Below, one piece after another: positions 23,859 to 31,037 of a stretch of DNA of 59,701 nucleotides. Made by a program: the position numbers and the translations under genes. This DNA comes from Candidatus Omnitrophota bacterium (lineage in GTDB: Bacteria; Hinthialibacterota; Hinthialibacteria; Hinthialibacterales; Hinthialibacteraceae): assembly GCA_040755155.1 (NCBI GenBank), contig JBFMBP010000178.1, positions 6,357 to 66,057 of the forward strand, given 5' to 3'. Under the pieces are notes generated by a model. It made no database searches. It had not been told where the DNA came from and worked only from the letters and a program-made list of their open reading frames with translations. How positions within the stretch are numbered: the first letter of the stretch is position 1; the number at the start of each line of letters is the position of its first letter.

Positions 23859-25214
23859 TCAATTCACTACGCCGGCTTCCGGTGCGGGGGCGCCCAGAAT
23901 TACGCGGTTGAATTCGTCCACATTTTTTTGCTCGCTCAACAAAATTCCCTCGATGCCATTCAATTGGATTCGATCGCCGGCGTTTTGGCCGAATAGCAAG
24001 CACTCGACATTCGACTTGAGGTACCATTCCAGCCGTTTTCTCTGGTAATCGGGCATGGTTGGAATCTGGATGCGGACGATTTCGGGGATGCGGTCGACTT
24101 TATAAAACATTATTACCAGCATTCGGAAAGACGACGCCTGGGGATTTTCCAAGGGAATCGGTTTGCCATATCCCGCCAAATCGGCGCTCTCTAAGCGTTC
24201 GATCATTGGATAGACGTTTAATCCCGCCCATTCCGTCGCCCGTACGAGCATGATCGCGCCCGCGTCCCAGGATTCGGCGGGAATTTTCAACATGGACTGG
24301 TAAAGCGCCTCCTGTTCATCGAGAGTCCAATGGCTGGAAGAGATGAATTCCGTCAACTCATTTTGGAACAATTCGCCGATCCAACCGCTGCTTCCGCCAG
24401 GATTATGCAGCGATACCTGACGAAACGTCTCCAAGGCTTTGGCGTAATCGCCGAGGCTGCGCCATCCCTGCGCCATTCTCAATACAGCGGGGAACACTAA
24501 GGCGTCGGCTTGAACCCACCATTTGGGATTTTTCGTATGATAATCGCAGTATAGACGCAGCGTCTCGTCGAATTTCAAAGCCGCTTGCGCCGCGTCTTTC
24601 TTTTCTAAAGCCGTCAATCCTTGCAAGACGCCATCCAATATGACTCCCCGATGTCTTTTGTCGGACATAAGAAGCAAGAGGTACGCTGCCGCCGCCACAG
24701 CGATAATAGTTAAAATGCAAAGGTTCATGATTCTATTCCGCATGATTTTTCGCTGTATGAGGCGGTAATAAACTTTGGAAATCGTAGCGGTTGATACGGG
24801 TAGGCGCTTACGTTCCGGTTTTACGGCGGCGGATTTATCGGAGACAACAGATTTCTCGGGCGTCTTGGTCGGAATCTCTGTGGGAGACGGCGCTTTTTTT
24901 ACAATGATCTTTGGCGCCGATTTTTTCACAGGGATTTTAGGCGCGGTTTGGGGCGCCGTTTTAGGTGACGGGATTTTGGGAATTCCAGGTTGGATTTTCG
25001 GCGCGGGTGAAGGGGGAGTTGACGCCGCCGTCTTTGTTTTTGGAGGAGGGGGAGTTGGCGGAACGGTTTTTTTGGCGACGGTTTTTTGGGGGACTTTCGG
25101 CTTCGCAGATTCGGCGGTTTTAGGAACGGCTGTCTTCGCCGTTTTTTCGCCTGCGGCGGAAACGGTTTTTTTCGGATCGATGGGATTTTCGTTTCGTGAG
25201 ATATCCGCCGTCAT
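23859..25214 (-). CDS. Membrane-anchored protein with Pro/Lys-rich cytoplasmic region
   Basis: A 451-residue protein. Residues 1-145 are low-complexity Lys/Pro/Thr/Ala (runs such as TVPPTPPPPKTKTAASTPP), predicted disordered. Then a basic stretch, one membrane helix (NLCILTIIAVAAAAYLLLL, about 162-183), and a 265-residue outer part with helical, TPR-like content (ALEKKDAAQAALKFDETLRL, LRMAQGWRSLGDYAKALETF). No enzyme motif. It begins 15 bases after the receiver gene, so the two are one operon, and may form a signalling or scaffold pair. No family recognised. Confidence 0.6.
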   Translation of the reverse strand: MTADISRNENPIDPKKTVSAAGEKTAKTAVPKTAESAKPKVPQKTVAKKTVPPTPPPPKTKTAASTPPSPAPKIQPGIPKIPSPKTAPQTAPKIPVKKSAPKIIVKKAPSPTEIPTKTPEKSVVSDKSAAVKPERKRLPVSTATISKVYYRLIQRKIMRNRIMNLCILTIIAVAAAAYLLLLMSDKRHRGVILDGVLQGLTALEKKDAAQAALKFDETLRLYCDYHTKNPKWWVQADALVFPAVLRMAQGWRSLGDYAKALETFRQVSLHNPGGSSGWIGELFQNELTEFISSSHWTLDEQEALYQSMLKIPAESWDAGAIMLVRATEWAGLNVYPMIERLESADLAGYGKPIPLENPQASSFRMLVIMFYKVDRIPEIVRIQIPTMPDYQRKRLEWYLKSNVECLLFGQNAGDRIQLNGIEGILLSEQKNVDEFNRVILGAPAPEAGVVN

Positions 25215-25229
25215 GATAATGGAAGAGGT

Positions 25230-25595
25230 TTAGGGAAGAATTTTTTCGATTTGCAGTAAAACCTCTTTGGGTTTTACAGGTTTGGCGATATAGGATATGC
25301 AACCCGCCTCTAAGGCTTTCTGTTCGTCTTCCGGCTTGGCGTGGGCAGTGAGCGCAATGATGGGGATATGGCGGGAAGATTCCCTTTGCCGCAGCGAATG
25401 AACGACATCCAGCCCGCTTTTTCCCGGCAGAGATAAATCGAGGATGATCAAGTCGGGAGTTTCTTCCATCGCTATGCGTTCTCCGTTCTCCCCGTCTCCC
25501 GCCTCTAGGACCGTATAGCCGGAAAATTCCAACTGATCCACTAAGATTTCTCTGCTGTCGATATGGTCTTCCACAATAAGAATTTTTTTGGGCAT
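25230..25595 (-). CDS. Single-domain response regulator (CheY-like receiver)
   Basis: A 121-residue stand-alone receiver. Acid pocket Glu9-Asp10, phospho-acceptor Asp53 in LIILDLSLPG, Thr83 in ALTAHA and Lys105 in YIAKPVKP are all in place, so it should be phosphorylatable. No output domain. GAGGAAGG eight bases before the ATG at 25595 fixes the start; the frame extends upstream without a ribosome site. No histidine kinase in the window. The operon partner is the membrane protein at 23859. Confidence 0.9.
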   Translation of the reverse strand: MPKKILIVEDHIDSREILVDQLEFSGYTVLEAGDGENGERIAMEETPDLIILDLSLPGKSGLDVVHSLRQRESSRHIPIIALTAHAKPEDEQKALEAGCISYIAKPVKPKEVLLQIEKILP

Positions 25596-25884
25596 GACGC
25601 CTTCCTCAATACATAACATGATGAATCGCATTCGAATACGTGGACGAATTGCCGCCGATACAAGCATTGTAACATATTCCGTTTAAAGGTATACGGAAAT
25701 AACGAAAGGAAAGAAAAAAGTTAACTGCGATTCTTGCCCTTTTTAACCGGCGGCTGGAACGGTTGTCCTGGACGTAGAGTAATTGATTGCGCGCCAATTC
25801 TGTTTTAAGATGAAGAAGGATCGTCCTATTGATTAGGCCCGATTCGCTCCTAGGGGAGTAACCTATCTATTTCAGGGTATCGCT

Positions 25885-27195
25885 ATGAACGACAAAAACC
25901 GTAGAAATTTTTTGAAGACGGCGGCGGGAACAACCGTCGGAATGAGCGCCATGATTCGAAGCAGCGCCTGGGCGAGCGCCAATGAGACCATTCGTATGTG
26001 CGTCGTGGGACTGAATGGACGCGGCAAAGACCATATATCCGGTTTCGACGCTTTGGAAAACGTGGAAGTGGCCGCGATGTGCGATGTGGACGAAAGCATC
26101 TTGAACGCGAGAGCGGATCAATTCAAGGCGAAAATGGGACGCGAAGTCAAGAAATTTACCGACGTCAGAGATGCGCTCGCCGATTCCAACATTGACGCCA
26201 TCTCCGTCGCTACGCCCAACCATTGGCATTCTCTCATCGGCATCTGGGCCTGTCAGGCGGGCAAGGACGCCTATATCGAAAAACCCCTCTCGCACAACAT
26301 CTACGAAGGCCGGAAACTAGTGGAAGCGGCCCGCAAATACAACCGCATCGTCCAACACGGAACCCAAATCCGCAGCAGCGCCGCCGTGCAGGAAGCGATT
26401 CAGATGCTGCATGACGGCTATATCGGCGAAGTCTACTACGCCAAGGGAACCTGCTATAAATGGCGCAACACCATCGAGCGTAGGCCGGAAGAACCGGTTC
26501 CTAATGGCGTGCATTACAACGAATGGCTAGGACCTGCGCCGGATCGCCCCTTTTCCCGCAACCGCTTCCATTACAACTGGCATTGGCATTGGGATTACGG
26601 CAACGGCGATTACGGCAACCAGGGAGTGCATCAGGTGGACATAGCCCGCTGGGGTTTGGGCGTGGGAATGCCCGATTTGGCTTCGGCGATCGGCGGACAT
26701 TTCATGTTCGACGACGACCAGGAAACGCCCAATACGATGGTCTGCTCTTATAAATATAAAGCGGCCAATAAAATGCTGGTCTTCGAAGTGCGCCATTGGA
26801 TGTCCAACGACGAACTGGAAGATCGCAAACCTGGCGATAACATCGTCGGCAACCTCTTTCTGGGATCGAAAGGCATCATGATTATCCCCAATTATTCCTC
26901 CTATAAAATATTTATGGGGAAAAATCATACGCCGGACAAAGCGAGAGAAGAAGGCGGCAACCATTGGGCCAACTTCATCAATGCCGTGCGCAGCCGCAAC
27001 TACAAAGACCTGAACGCCGACGTGGAAGAGGGACACCTCTCCGCTGCGCTTTGCCATCTCGCCAACGCTTCCTGCCGCGTAGAACGCACGCTGAAAATCG
27101 ATCCGATTTCGGAACGCGCCATCGACGACGACGAAGCCAACGCCCTGCTCACCCGCAACTATCGTTCGCCGTTCGTCGTGCCGGAGAAGGTATAA
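25885..27195 (+). CDS. Gfo/Idh/MocA-family oxidoreductase, Tat-exported (3 of 3)
   Basis: A 436-residue protein with Tat signal NRRNFLKTAAGTTVG, Rossmann motif VVGLNGRGKDH, NHWHSLIG, catalytic-lysine motif EKPLSHNIYEG, and the C-terminal NWHWHWDYGNGDYGNQGVHQ block. It shares this architecture with the protein at 8119, including the RNYRSPFVVPEK-type ending (there TYRKPFIVPDK), so these two are recent paralogues or a subfamily pair. Expected role: periplasmic sugar or glycoside oxidation with a bound nicotinamide cofactor. Start at ATG 25885, AGGG upstream. Confidence 0.87.
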   Translation: MNDKNRRNFLKTAAGTTVGMSAMIRSSAWASANETIRMCVVGLNGRGKDHISGFDALENVEVAAMCDVDESILNARADQFKAKMGREVKKFTDVRDALADSNIDAISVATPNHWHSLIGIWACQAGKDAYIEKPLSHNIYEGRKLVEAARKYNRIVQHGTQIRSSAAVQEAIQMLHDGYIGEVYYAKGTCYKWRNTIERRPEEPVPNGVHYNEWLGPAPDRPFSRNRFHYNWHWHWDYGNGDYGNQGVHQVDIARWGLGVGMPDLASAIGGHFMFDDDQETPNTMVCSYKYKAANKMLVFEVRHWMSNDELEDRKPGDNIVGNLFLGSKGIMIIPNYSSYKIFMGKNHTPDKAREEGGNHWANFINAVRSRNYKDLNADVEEGHLSAALCHLANASCRVERTLKIDPISERAIDDDEANALLTRNYRSPFVVPEKV

Positions 27196-27249
27196 TGGTT
27201 TTTCTTGTCTGAATTAATCTGAATATGTATGATGTTCATCATGGACTGC

Positions 27250-27255
27250 TATAAT
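27250..27255 (+). promoter_or_regulatory. Perfect -10 box placed for a leaderless transcript
   Basis: TATAAT ends five bases before the ATG at 27261, so the transcript should start at or next to the first codon. No ribosome site is present. I see no convincing -35 box at the usual distance. Confidence 0.45.
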
Positions 27256-27260
27256 TGCGT

Positions 27261-27608
27261 ATGAAAGTTCCTAATTGCGAAAATGCCTTGATCCATCCAA
27301 AGAAAATTACGGAGTATTTGCTCTCGTTTAAACATCGGAGGGGAAAAGGAAAAGCGAAATTTTTCTACCTTATTGGATTCACTCTTCAAGAATGGGAGAA
27401 ATTGGATCAAGCATTACGAAAGCATGTAACCGATAATTTAGTTGTAAAAGTCGAAAATACGCCTTATGGATTTCGATATGTAGTTGAAGGAAGATTTTTA
27501 AATCCCATGAATAAAAATGTATTAATACGGACGGTTTGGTTTATCGAGCAAGGAAAAGATATTCCGCGTTTTGTAACGGCTTATCCTCTTGAAAGGAGCA
27601 AATTATGA
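27261..27608 (+). CDS. DUF6883-like protein (putative toxin of a two-gene module)
   Basis: A 115-residue protein: KVPNCENALIHPKKITEYLL, HRRGKGKAKFFYLIGFT, WEKLDQALRKHVT, then a C-terminal sheet ENTPYGFRYVVEGRFLNP and TVWFIEQGKDIPRFVTAYP. This is the layout of DUF6883 proteins, typically encoded just before a DUF4926 protein, as here. The pair overlaps by four bases (ATGA). Genetic arrangement suggests a toxin-antitoxin or similar accessory module; biochemistry is unknown to me. An upstream TTG (27255) is less likely than this ATG. Confidence 0.7.
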   Translation: MKVPNCENALIHPKKITEYLLSFKHRRGKGKAKFFYLIGFTLQEWEKLDQALRKHVTDNLVVKVENTPYGFRYVVEGRFLNPMNKNVLIRTVWFIEQGKDIPRFVTAYPLERSKL

Positions 27609-27826
27609 TTCAAGAACTTGATACCGTTGCTCTTACCGTCGATCTTCCCGAATATGGATTGACCCGTGGAGACATTGGATATGTGGTTTTAGTGCATCAA
27701 GAAGGGAAAGCGTATGAAGTCGAATTTATGACCCTGGAAGGGAATACGATTGCCGTAACCACGCTCCTCGAAAGCCAAGTACGAGCCGTTCAACCGCGAG
27801 AGATTGCCCATGCTCGAGCGATATAG
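27605..27826 (+). CDS. DUF4926 protein (putative partner/antitoxin)
   Basis: A 73-residue, all-beta SH3-like protein: MIQELDTVALTVDLPEYGLT, RGDIGYVVLVHQEGKAYEVE and VTTLLESQVRAVQPRE, a close fit to DUF4926. GAAAGGAGC precedes the ATG, which overlaps the stop of the DUF6883 gene. Such small barrel partners usually cap or regulate the larger protein; that is inference. Confidence 0.8.
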   Translation: MIQELDTVALTVDLPEYGLTRGDIGYVVLVHQEGKAYEVEFMTLEGNTIAVTTLLESQVRAVQPREIAHARAI

Positions 27827-27901
27827 AGAGGCCATTCATCTTTAAAGAAGCATCCGATAAATTACTTTCGAATTTGAACGAAATACACTACGCCACTAAC
27901 A

Positions 27902-27947
27902 GGGCGGGGAAGATAAAGCGAGATTTCTTCCCCGCCTCGTTTTTTTA
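27902..27947 (+). terminator. Rho-independent terminator
   Basis: GGCGGGGAAGA, a 12-base loop, TCTTCCCCGCC, then CG and seven T. An 11-bp stem with T-run, following the DUF6883/DUF4926 operon. Confidence 0.85.
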
Positions 27948-27950
27948 GAC

Positions 27951-27985
27951 CGGGCGCCAAGGGCAAGGTTGTTTCTGCCCTTGAA
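27951..27985. repeat. AAGGGCAAGG repeat family, copy 3
   Basis: CGGGCGCCAAGGGCAAGG, TTGTTT, CTGCCCTTGAATG: same order as copy 1 at 5111 and reverse of copy 2. Confidence 0.65.
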
Positions 27986-28039
27986 TGCCTCCGCATTTTA
28001 ATTCCTCTTTCAAAAATTAAAAAAAATTGATTTTTACTA

Positions 28040-28082
28040 TTGACAGATTGAATAATTTAATATAAAAATTAAATAATTCAAT
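28040..28082 (+). promoter_or_regulatory. Promoter with long inverted repeat, DUF2089 operon
   Basis: TTGACA (28040-28045) and TATAAA (28061-28066) form a promoter, with a short 15-bp spacer. ATTGAATAATTTA (28047-28059) and TAAATAATTCAAT (28070-28082) are inverted copies with one mismatch that enclose the -10 box, a good position for a repressor. The HTH protein encoded directly downstream is the obvious candidate. Confidence 0.6.
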
Positions 28083-28098
28083 TTTCAGTAGTGAGAAT

Positions 28099-28458
28099 AT
28101 GAAAAAAAAGATCGTTTCCCAGTGTCCTGTTTGCGAGGGGAAGAATATCGAGATCGTCGCCGCCGTATGCCGCGATTGCCAGACGCGCATCGATGCGGAG
28201 ATTCCGATTCCGCCGTTTTTTCAACTGCCGGAAGACTTGCAAGAGTTCGTTATTGTTTTTTTGAGCAAGCGGGGAAATATCCGGGAAATGGAGAAAGAGT
28301 TGGGCATCTCCTATCCCACAGTCTGCAAGAAACTCGACCGCATCAACGAAATCCTGGGCGTGGAAATCGCGCCCGGCCCGCGCACGGAAATCCTCGAACG
28401 GCTGGAGCGGGGAGAAATCACAGCCAAAGAGGCGGCGAAATTGTTAAAGGAGAAATGA
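28099..28458 (+). CDS. DUF2089 zinc-ribbon/HTH regulator
   Basis: A 119-residue protein. Zinc ribbon: CPVCEGKN and CRDCQTRID (residues 9-35). Then FFQLPEDLQEFVIVFLSKRG and a helix-turn-helix of the sigma-like kind, NIREMEKELGISYPTVCKKL. The last 25 residues, ILERLERGEITAKEAAKLLK, form a short helical module repeated at the ends of the next two proteins. This matches DUF2089 in full. Probable job: transcription regulator of this operon, acting on the inverted repeat over its promoter. Gap to the next gene is three bases. Confidence 0.85.
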   Translation: MKKKIVSQCPVCEGKNIEIVAAVCRDCQTRIDAEIPIPPFFQLPEDLQEFVIVFLSKRGNIREMEKELGISYPTVCKKLDRINEILGVEIAPGPRTEILERLERGEITAKEAAKLLKEK

Positions 28459-28461
28459 AAT

Positions 28462-29166
28462 ATGGGAACTACGACGACTTTGCCATTTTATGGTATGGGG
28501 CCGGATACGGTGAATATTTTTCTCACCTTTTTTGCGATTGGAATTTTTGTACTAACGCCGTTATACCGGCGTTATTTGGATGTTTCAATTAGAAACGCTT
28601 TTCTGGTCTATTTGCTTTGTATTGCATTTTACGTTGCCGATTTTTTTAGAGTCTTGCCGAATCCATTCGGAGATAATTCAGTTGATCCAAATATCATGAG
28701 GAAAAATTTCCCATTCATTCGTGGAATTATTTTCTTCTTCGCTATTCCTCTCGCCATCAAATTGTATGACAAATGGATTAACGCTCGTCTGACGCCGGAT
28801 GAAAAACTGCCCGGAATCGACGGCGTGCGGGCGTGGCTGACGCCGGGAAATCTTATTTGCTGCCTGGGTACGGCCTATTGTTCCTGGCAGGGTTATCAAA
28901 CCAATTTTTGGGGCGTGCTGGTTCCGCTGTTGTGCGCGCTGATCGCTTATCCCGCGTTGAATATTTATTCCCAAAAATCTGTTTCCAAACCCTCCCCCAC
29001 AGAAGACCTTTCCCAGGCGCGGGAGAAGATTTTTCAACTTTTGGAAAACGGAAAAATCACAGCGCAGGAGAGCGTGGAGCTGCTCAAAGCTTTAATTGAA
29101 TCCGGTAAAACATCATCTTCAGGAACGGCGGCGAACGAAAATCAATCCCCGAAAAAGGAGGCATAA
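28462..29166 (+). CDS. Membrane protein with C-terminal ITAxE module (tandem paralogue 1)
   Basis: A 234-residue protein with about five membrane helices (NIFLTFFAIGIFVLTPLY, AFLVYLLCIAFYVADFF, IIFFFAIPLAIKLY, LICCLGTAYCSW, WGVLVPLLCALIAYPALN), a cytoplasmic loop DKWINARLTPDEKLPGIDGV, and a soluble tail bearing AREKIFQLLENGKITAQESV then ELLKALIESG. The tail resembles the N-terminal SHOCT-like helix pair of YvlB/LiaX-type proteins and matches the end of the DUF2089 protein. GGAGAAATG precedes the ATG. The membrane part is not a family I recognise. Confidence 0.7.
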   Translation: MGTTTTLPFYGMGPDTVNIFLTFFAIGIFVLTPLYRRYLDVSIRNAFLVYLLCIAFYVADFFRVLPNPFGDNSVDPNIMRKNFPFIRGIIFFFAIPLAIKLYDKWINARLTPDEKLPGIDGVRAWLTPGNLICCLGTAYCSWQGYQTNFWGVLVPLLCALIAYPALNIYSQKSVSKPSPTEDLSQAREKIFQLLENGKITAQESVELLKALIESGKTSSSGTAANENQSPKKEA

Positions 29167-29169
29167 ATC

Positions 29170-29814
29170 ATGAAAGTAACTTGGCTTGCATCCGTGACGC
29201 CTATTTTATTGTTGATTCTGATCGCAATGGTACCGCTTTACAAACGGTATCTGAATTGTTCTATAAGCCGGGCGGCATTCATCGCTATTCTCAGCGATAT
29301 TGCCTTTTTTGCTTCTATGCTGATTCCCATTTTGATTGCCGAATCCGCTAGCAAATCCTCTACGATTACGGGAACCATCGTTTTGACGCAGTTTCTCCCG
29401 CGCGGCCTTCTCTATTTCTTCGCCATTCCTTTTGCGGTCAATCTTTACGACAAATGGATCAAGAACCAGTTGACGGCGGAAGAAAAACGGCCCGGCATGG
29501 ACAGCATTCGGGCGTGGTTGGGAGCGGGCAACCTGATCTGCTGCTTCGGAACGGCTTTTTGCGCCTGGAGAGGATACGATTCGCCTTTTTGGGCCGTCTT
29601 AATCGCCATGTTGGGGGCGACGCTGGCGTATCCCGTTTTGAATATGCTATCTTATAAAGGGCCATCCGGCCAAGCCGATCTGTCCAAGGCCAGAGAGAAA
29701 ATCCTGCAAATGCTCGAAGCGGGAAAAATCACGGCGGAAGAGAGCGCGGAGTTGCTCAAGGCGCTTCATGAATCCAGCGAATCCGACTCTGCCGATTCAG
29801 CGGATAAATCTTGA
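29170..29814 (+). CDS. Membrane protein with C-terminal ITAxE module (tandem paralogue 2)
   Basis: A 214-residue paralogue of the preceding protein. Matching segments include FFAIPFAVNLYDKWIKNQLT, RAWLGAGNLICCFGTAFCAW and the tail AREKILQMLEAGKITAEESA then ELLKALHESS. The N-terminal helices (VTPILLLILIAMVPLYKRYL) are more diverged. AAAAAGGAGG before the ATG gives a strong start; three bases separate the genes. Two related integral proteins plus their putative regulator, all with the same tail, suggest one membrane complex or stress-sensing system. Confidence 0.7.
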   Translation: MKVTWLASVTPILLLILIAMVPLYKRYLNCSISRAAFIAILSDIAFFASMLIPILIAESASKSSTITGTIVLTQFLPRGLLYFFAIPFAVNLYDKWIKNQLTAEEKRPGMDSIRAWLGAGNLICCFGTAFCAWRGYDSPFWAVLIAMLGATLAYPVLNMLSYKGPSGQADLSKAREKILQMLEAGKITAEESAELLKALHESSESDSADSADKS

Positions 29815-29842
29815 ATCGCATTTTTTGAAAAAGGAGCATAGG

Positions 29843-30910
29843 ATGGATAGACAACTTGTTTCTAATATCTCCCGGCGTGTTTTTTCTAAAAATATGGCAT
29901 TAGGTTTCCTGGCTTTAAATTCAATGCCGATTCAAGCTGCGGAAAATCCGCAAGATAAAAAGCCCTTTTTCTTAACGCGCGGCATCGTATTGACTCCCGA
30001 AGATTTTACCTGGCGGGAGTGGCCGCAGGCGGCCAAAAAAGCGAATTTGACGACGATCGGAATTCACCATCAAAATTCGCCGGCGAAGATTATTCAATTC
30101 ATTCGATCGGAATTGGGACGAGAAATTTTGGAACAATGCCAGCAGCTCTCGCTTGAAGTCGAATACGAACTCCACGCCATGAAAGAACTGCTGCCCCGTG
30201 ATCTGTTCGGCGCGAATCCTGAATGGTTCCGCATGGATGAAAAAGGAAATCGCAATCCCGATTCCAATCTCTGCGTCTCCTCGAAAGCGGCGCTCGGCAT
30301 AGCGGCGGAAAACGCCGCGAAAATCGGAGCAATCCTGCGGCCAACTACGCATCGTTATTTCTATTGGGGCGATGACGGACAGCCGTGGTGCCATTGCCCC
30401 CAATGCCGGGAATTCAGCGATAGCGATCAGGCGTTGATCTTAGAAAACCATATCCTAAAAGCACTGCGATCCAACGATCCGAAGGCCAAACTCGCTCATC
30501 TGGCCTATGCCAATTCCTTAATCCCTCCCAAAAAAGTCAAACCGGAACCGGGCGTTTTTTTGGAATACGCTCCTATTAACCGCCGTTACGATATCCCCTT
30601 CGAGTCACCCGGCGATAAAGTCCAAAAAGAAAACCTGGATGCGCTGGACGCCAATCTGGAATTTTTCGGAGCGGAGAATGCGCAGGCATTGGAATACTGG
30701 CTGGATGTCTCTCTCTTTTCCAAGTGGAAGCGTCCGGCGGTAAAATTACCCTTTCATCCAGAGGTTTTTGAATCCGATATCAAGACCTATTACAAGCGCG
30801 GAATCCGCAACGTTGCATCGTTTGCCGTTTATATCGACTCGGAGTACGTAAGCAAGCACGGCATTCCGCCGTTAGATGAATATGGAAAACGCTTATTGCT
30901 CTCGGATTGA
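29843..30910 (+). CDS. DUF4838-like exported protein
   Basis: A 355-residue protein. The start carries a Tat-like SRRVFSKNMALGFLALNSMP ending in IQAAE. The body matches DUF4838: ELHAMKELLPRDLFGANPEW, the diagnostic HRYFYWGDDGQPWCHCPQCR with its Cys pair, and LAHLAYANSLIPPKKVKPEP. DUF4838 proteins have a TIM-barrel fold and occur with glycoside-degrading genes; activity has not been settled. AAGGAGCATAGG before the ATG fixes the start. It follows the membrane-protein pair by 28 bases and may share their transcript, though its function seems unrelated. Confidence 0.75.
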   Translation: MDRQLVSNISRRVFSKNMALGFLALNSMPIQAAENPQDKKPFFLTRGIVLTPEDFTWREWPQAAKKANLTTIGIHHQNSPAKIIQFIRSELGREILEQCQQLSLEVEYELHAMKELLPRDLFGANPEWFRMDEKGNRNPDSNLCVSSKAALGIAAENAAKIGAILRPTTHRYFYWGDDGQPWCHCPQCREFSDSDQALILENHILKALRSNDPKAKLAHLAYANSLIPPKKVKPEPGVFLEYAPINRRYDIPFESPGDKVQKENLDALDANLEFFGAENAQALEYWLDVSLFSKWKRPAVKLPFHPEVFESDIKTYYKRGIRNVASFAVYIDSEYVSKHGIPPLDEYGKRLLLSD

Positions 30911-30970
30911 ACTTGTAATAGAACTATAAAAGAGAACGACGAAAAAACGAAAACGAATGTATGTAAACAA

Positions 30971-31008
30971 CTCCCGGCGCGCTACGAAATCGGCGGATGC
31001 CGGGAGCC
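30971..31008. terminator. CTCCCGGCG hairpin (repeat family E, copy 1)
   Basis: CTCCCGGC / GCCGGGAG stem around a loop containing AATCGGCGGA. A second unit with the same arms and loop core is at 51530-51568, so it is a dispersed element. Placed between convergent genes, it can act as a two-way terminator. Confidence 0.6.
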
Positions 31009-31037
31009 GAATGATATCCTCGTTGTAGGTTTATTCG

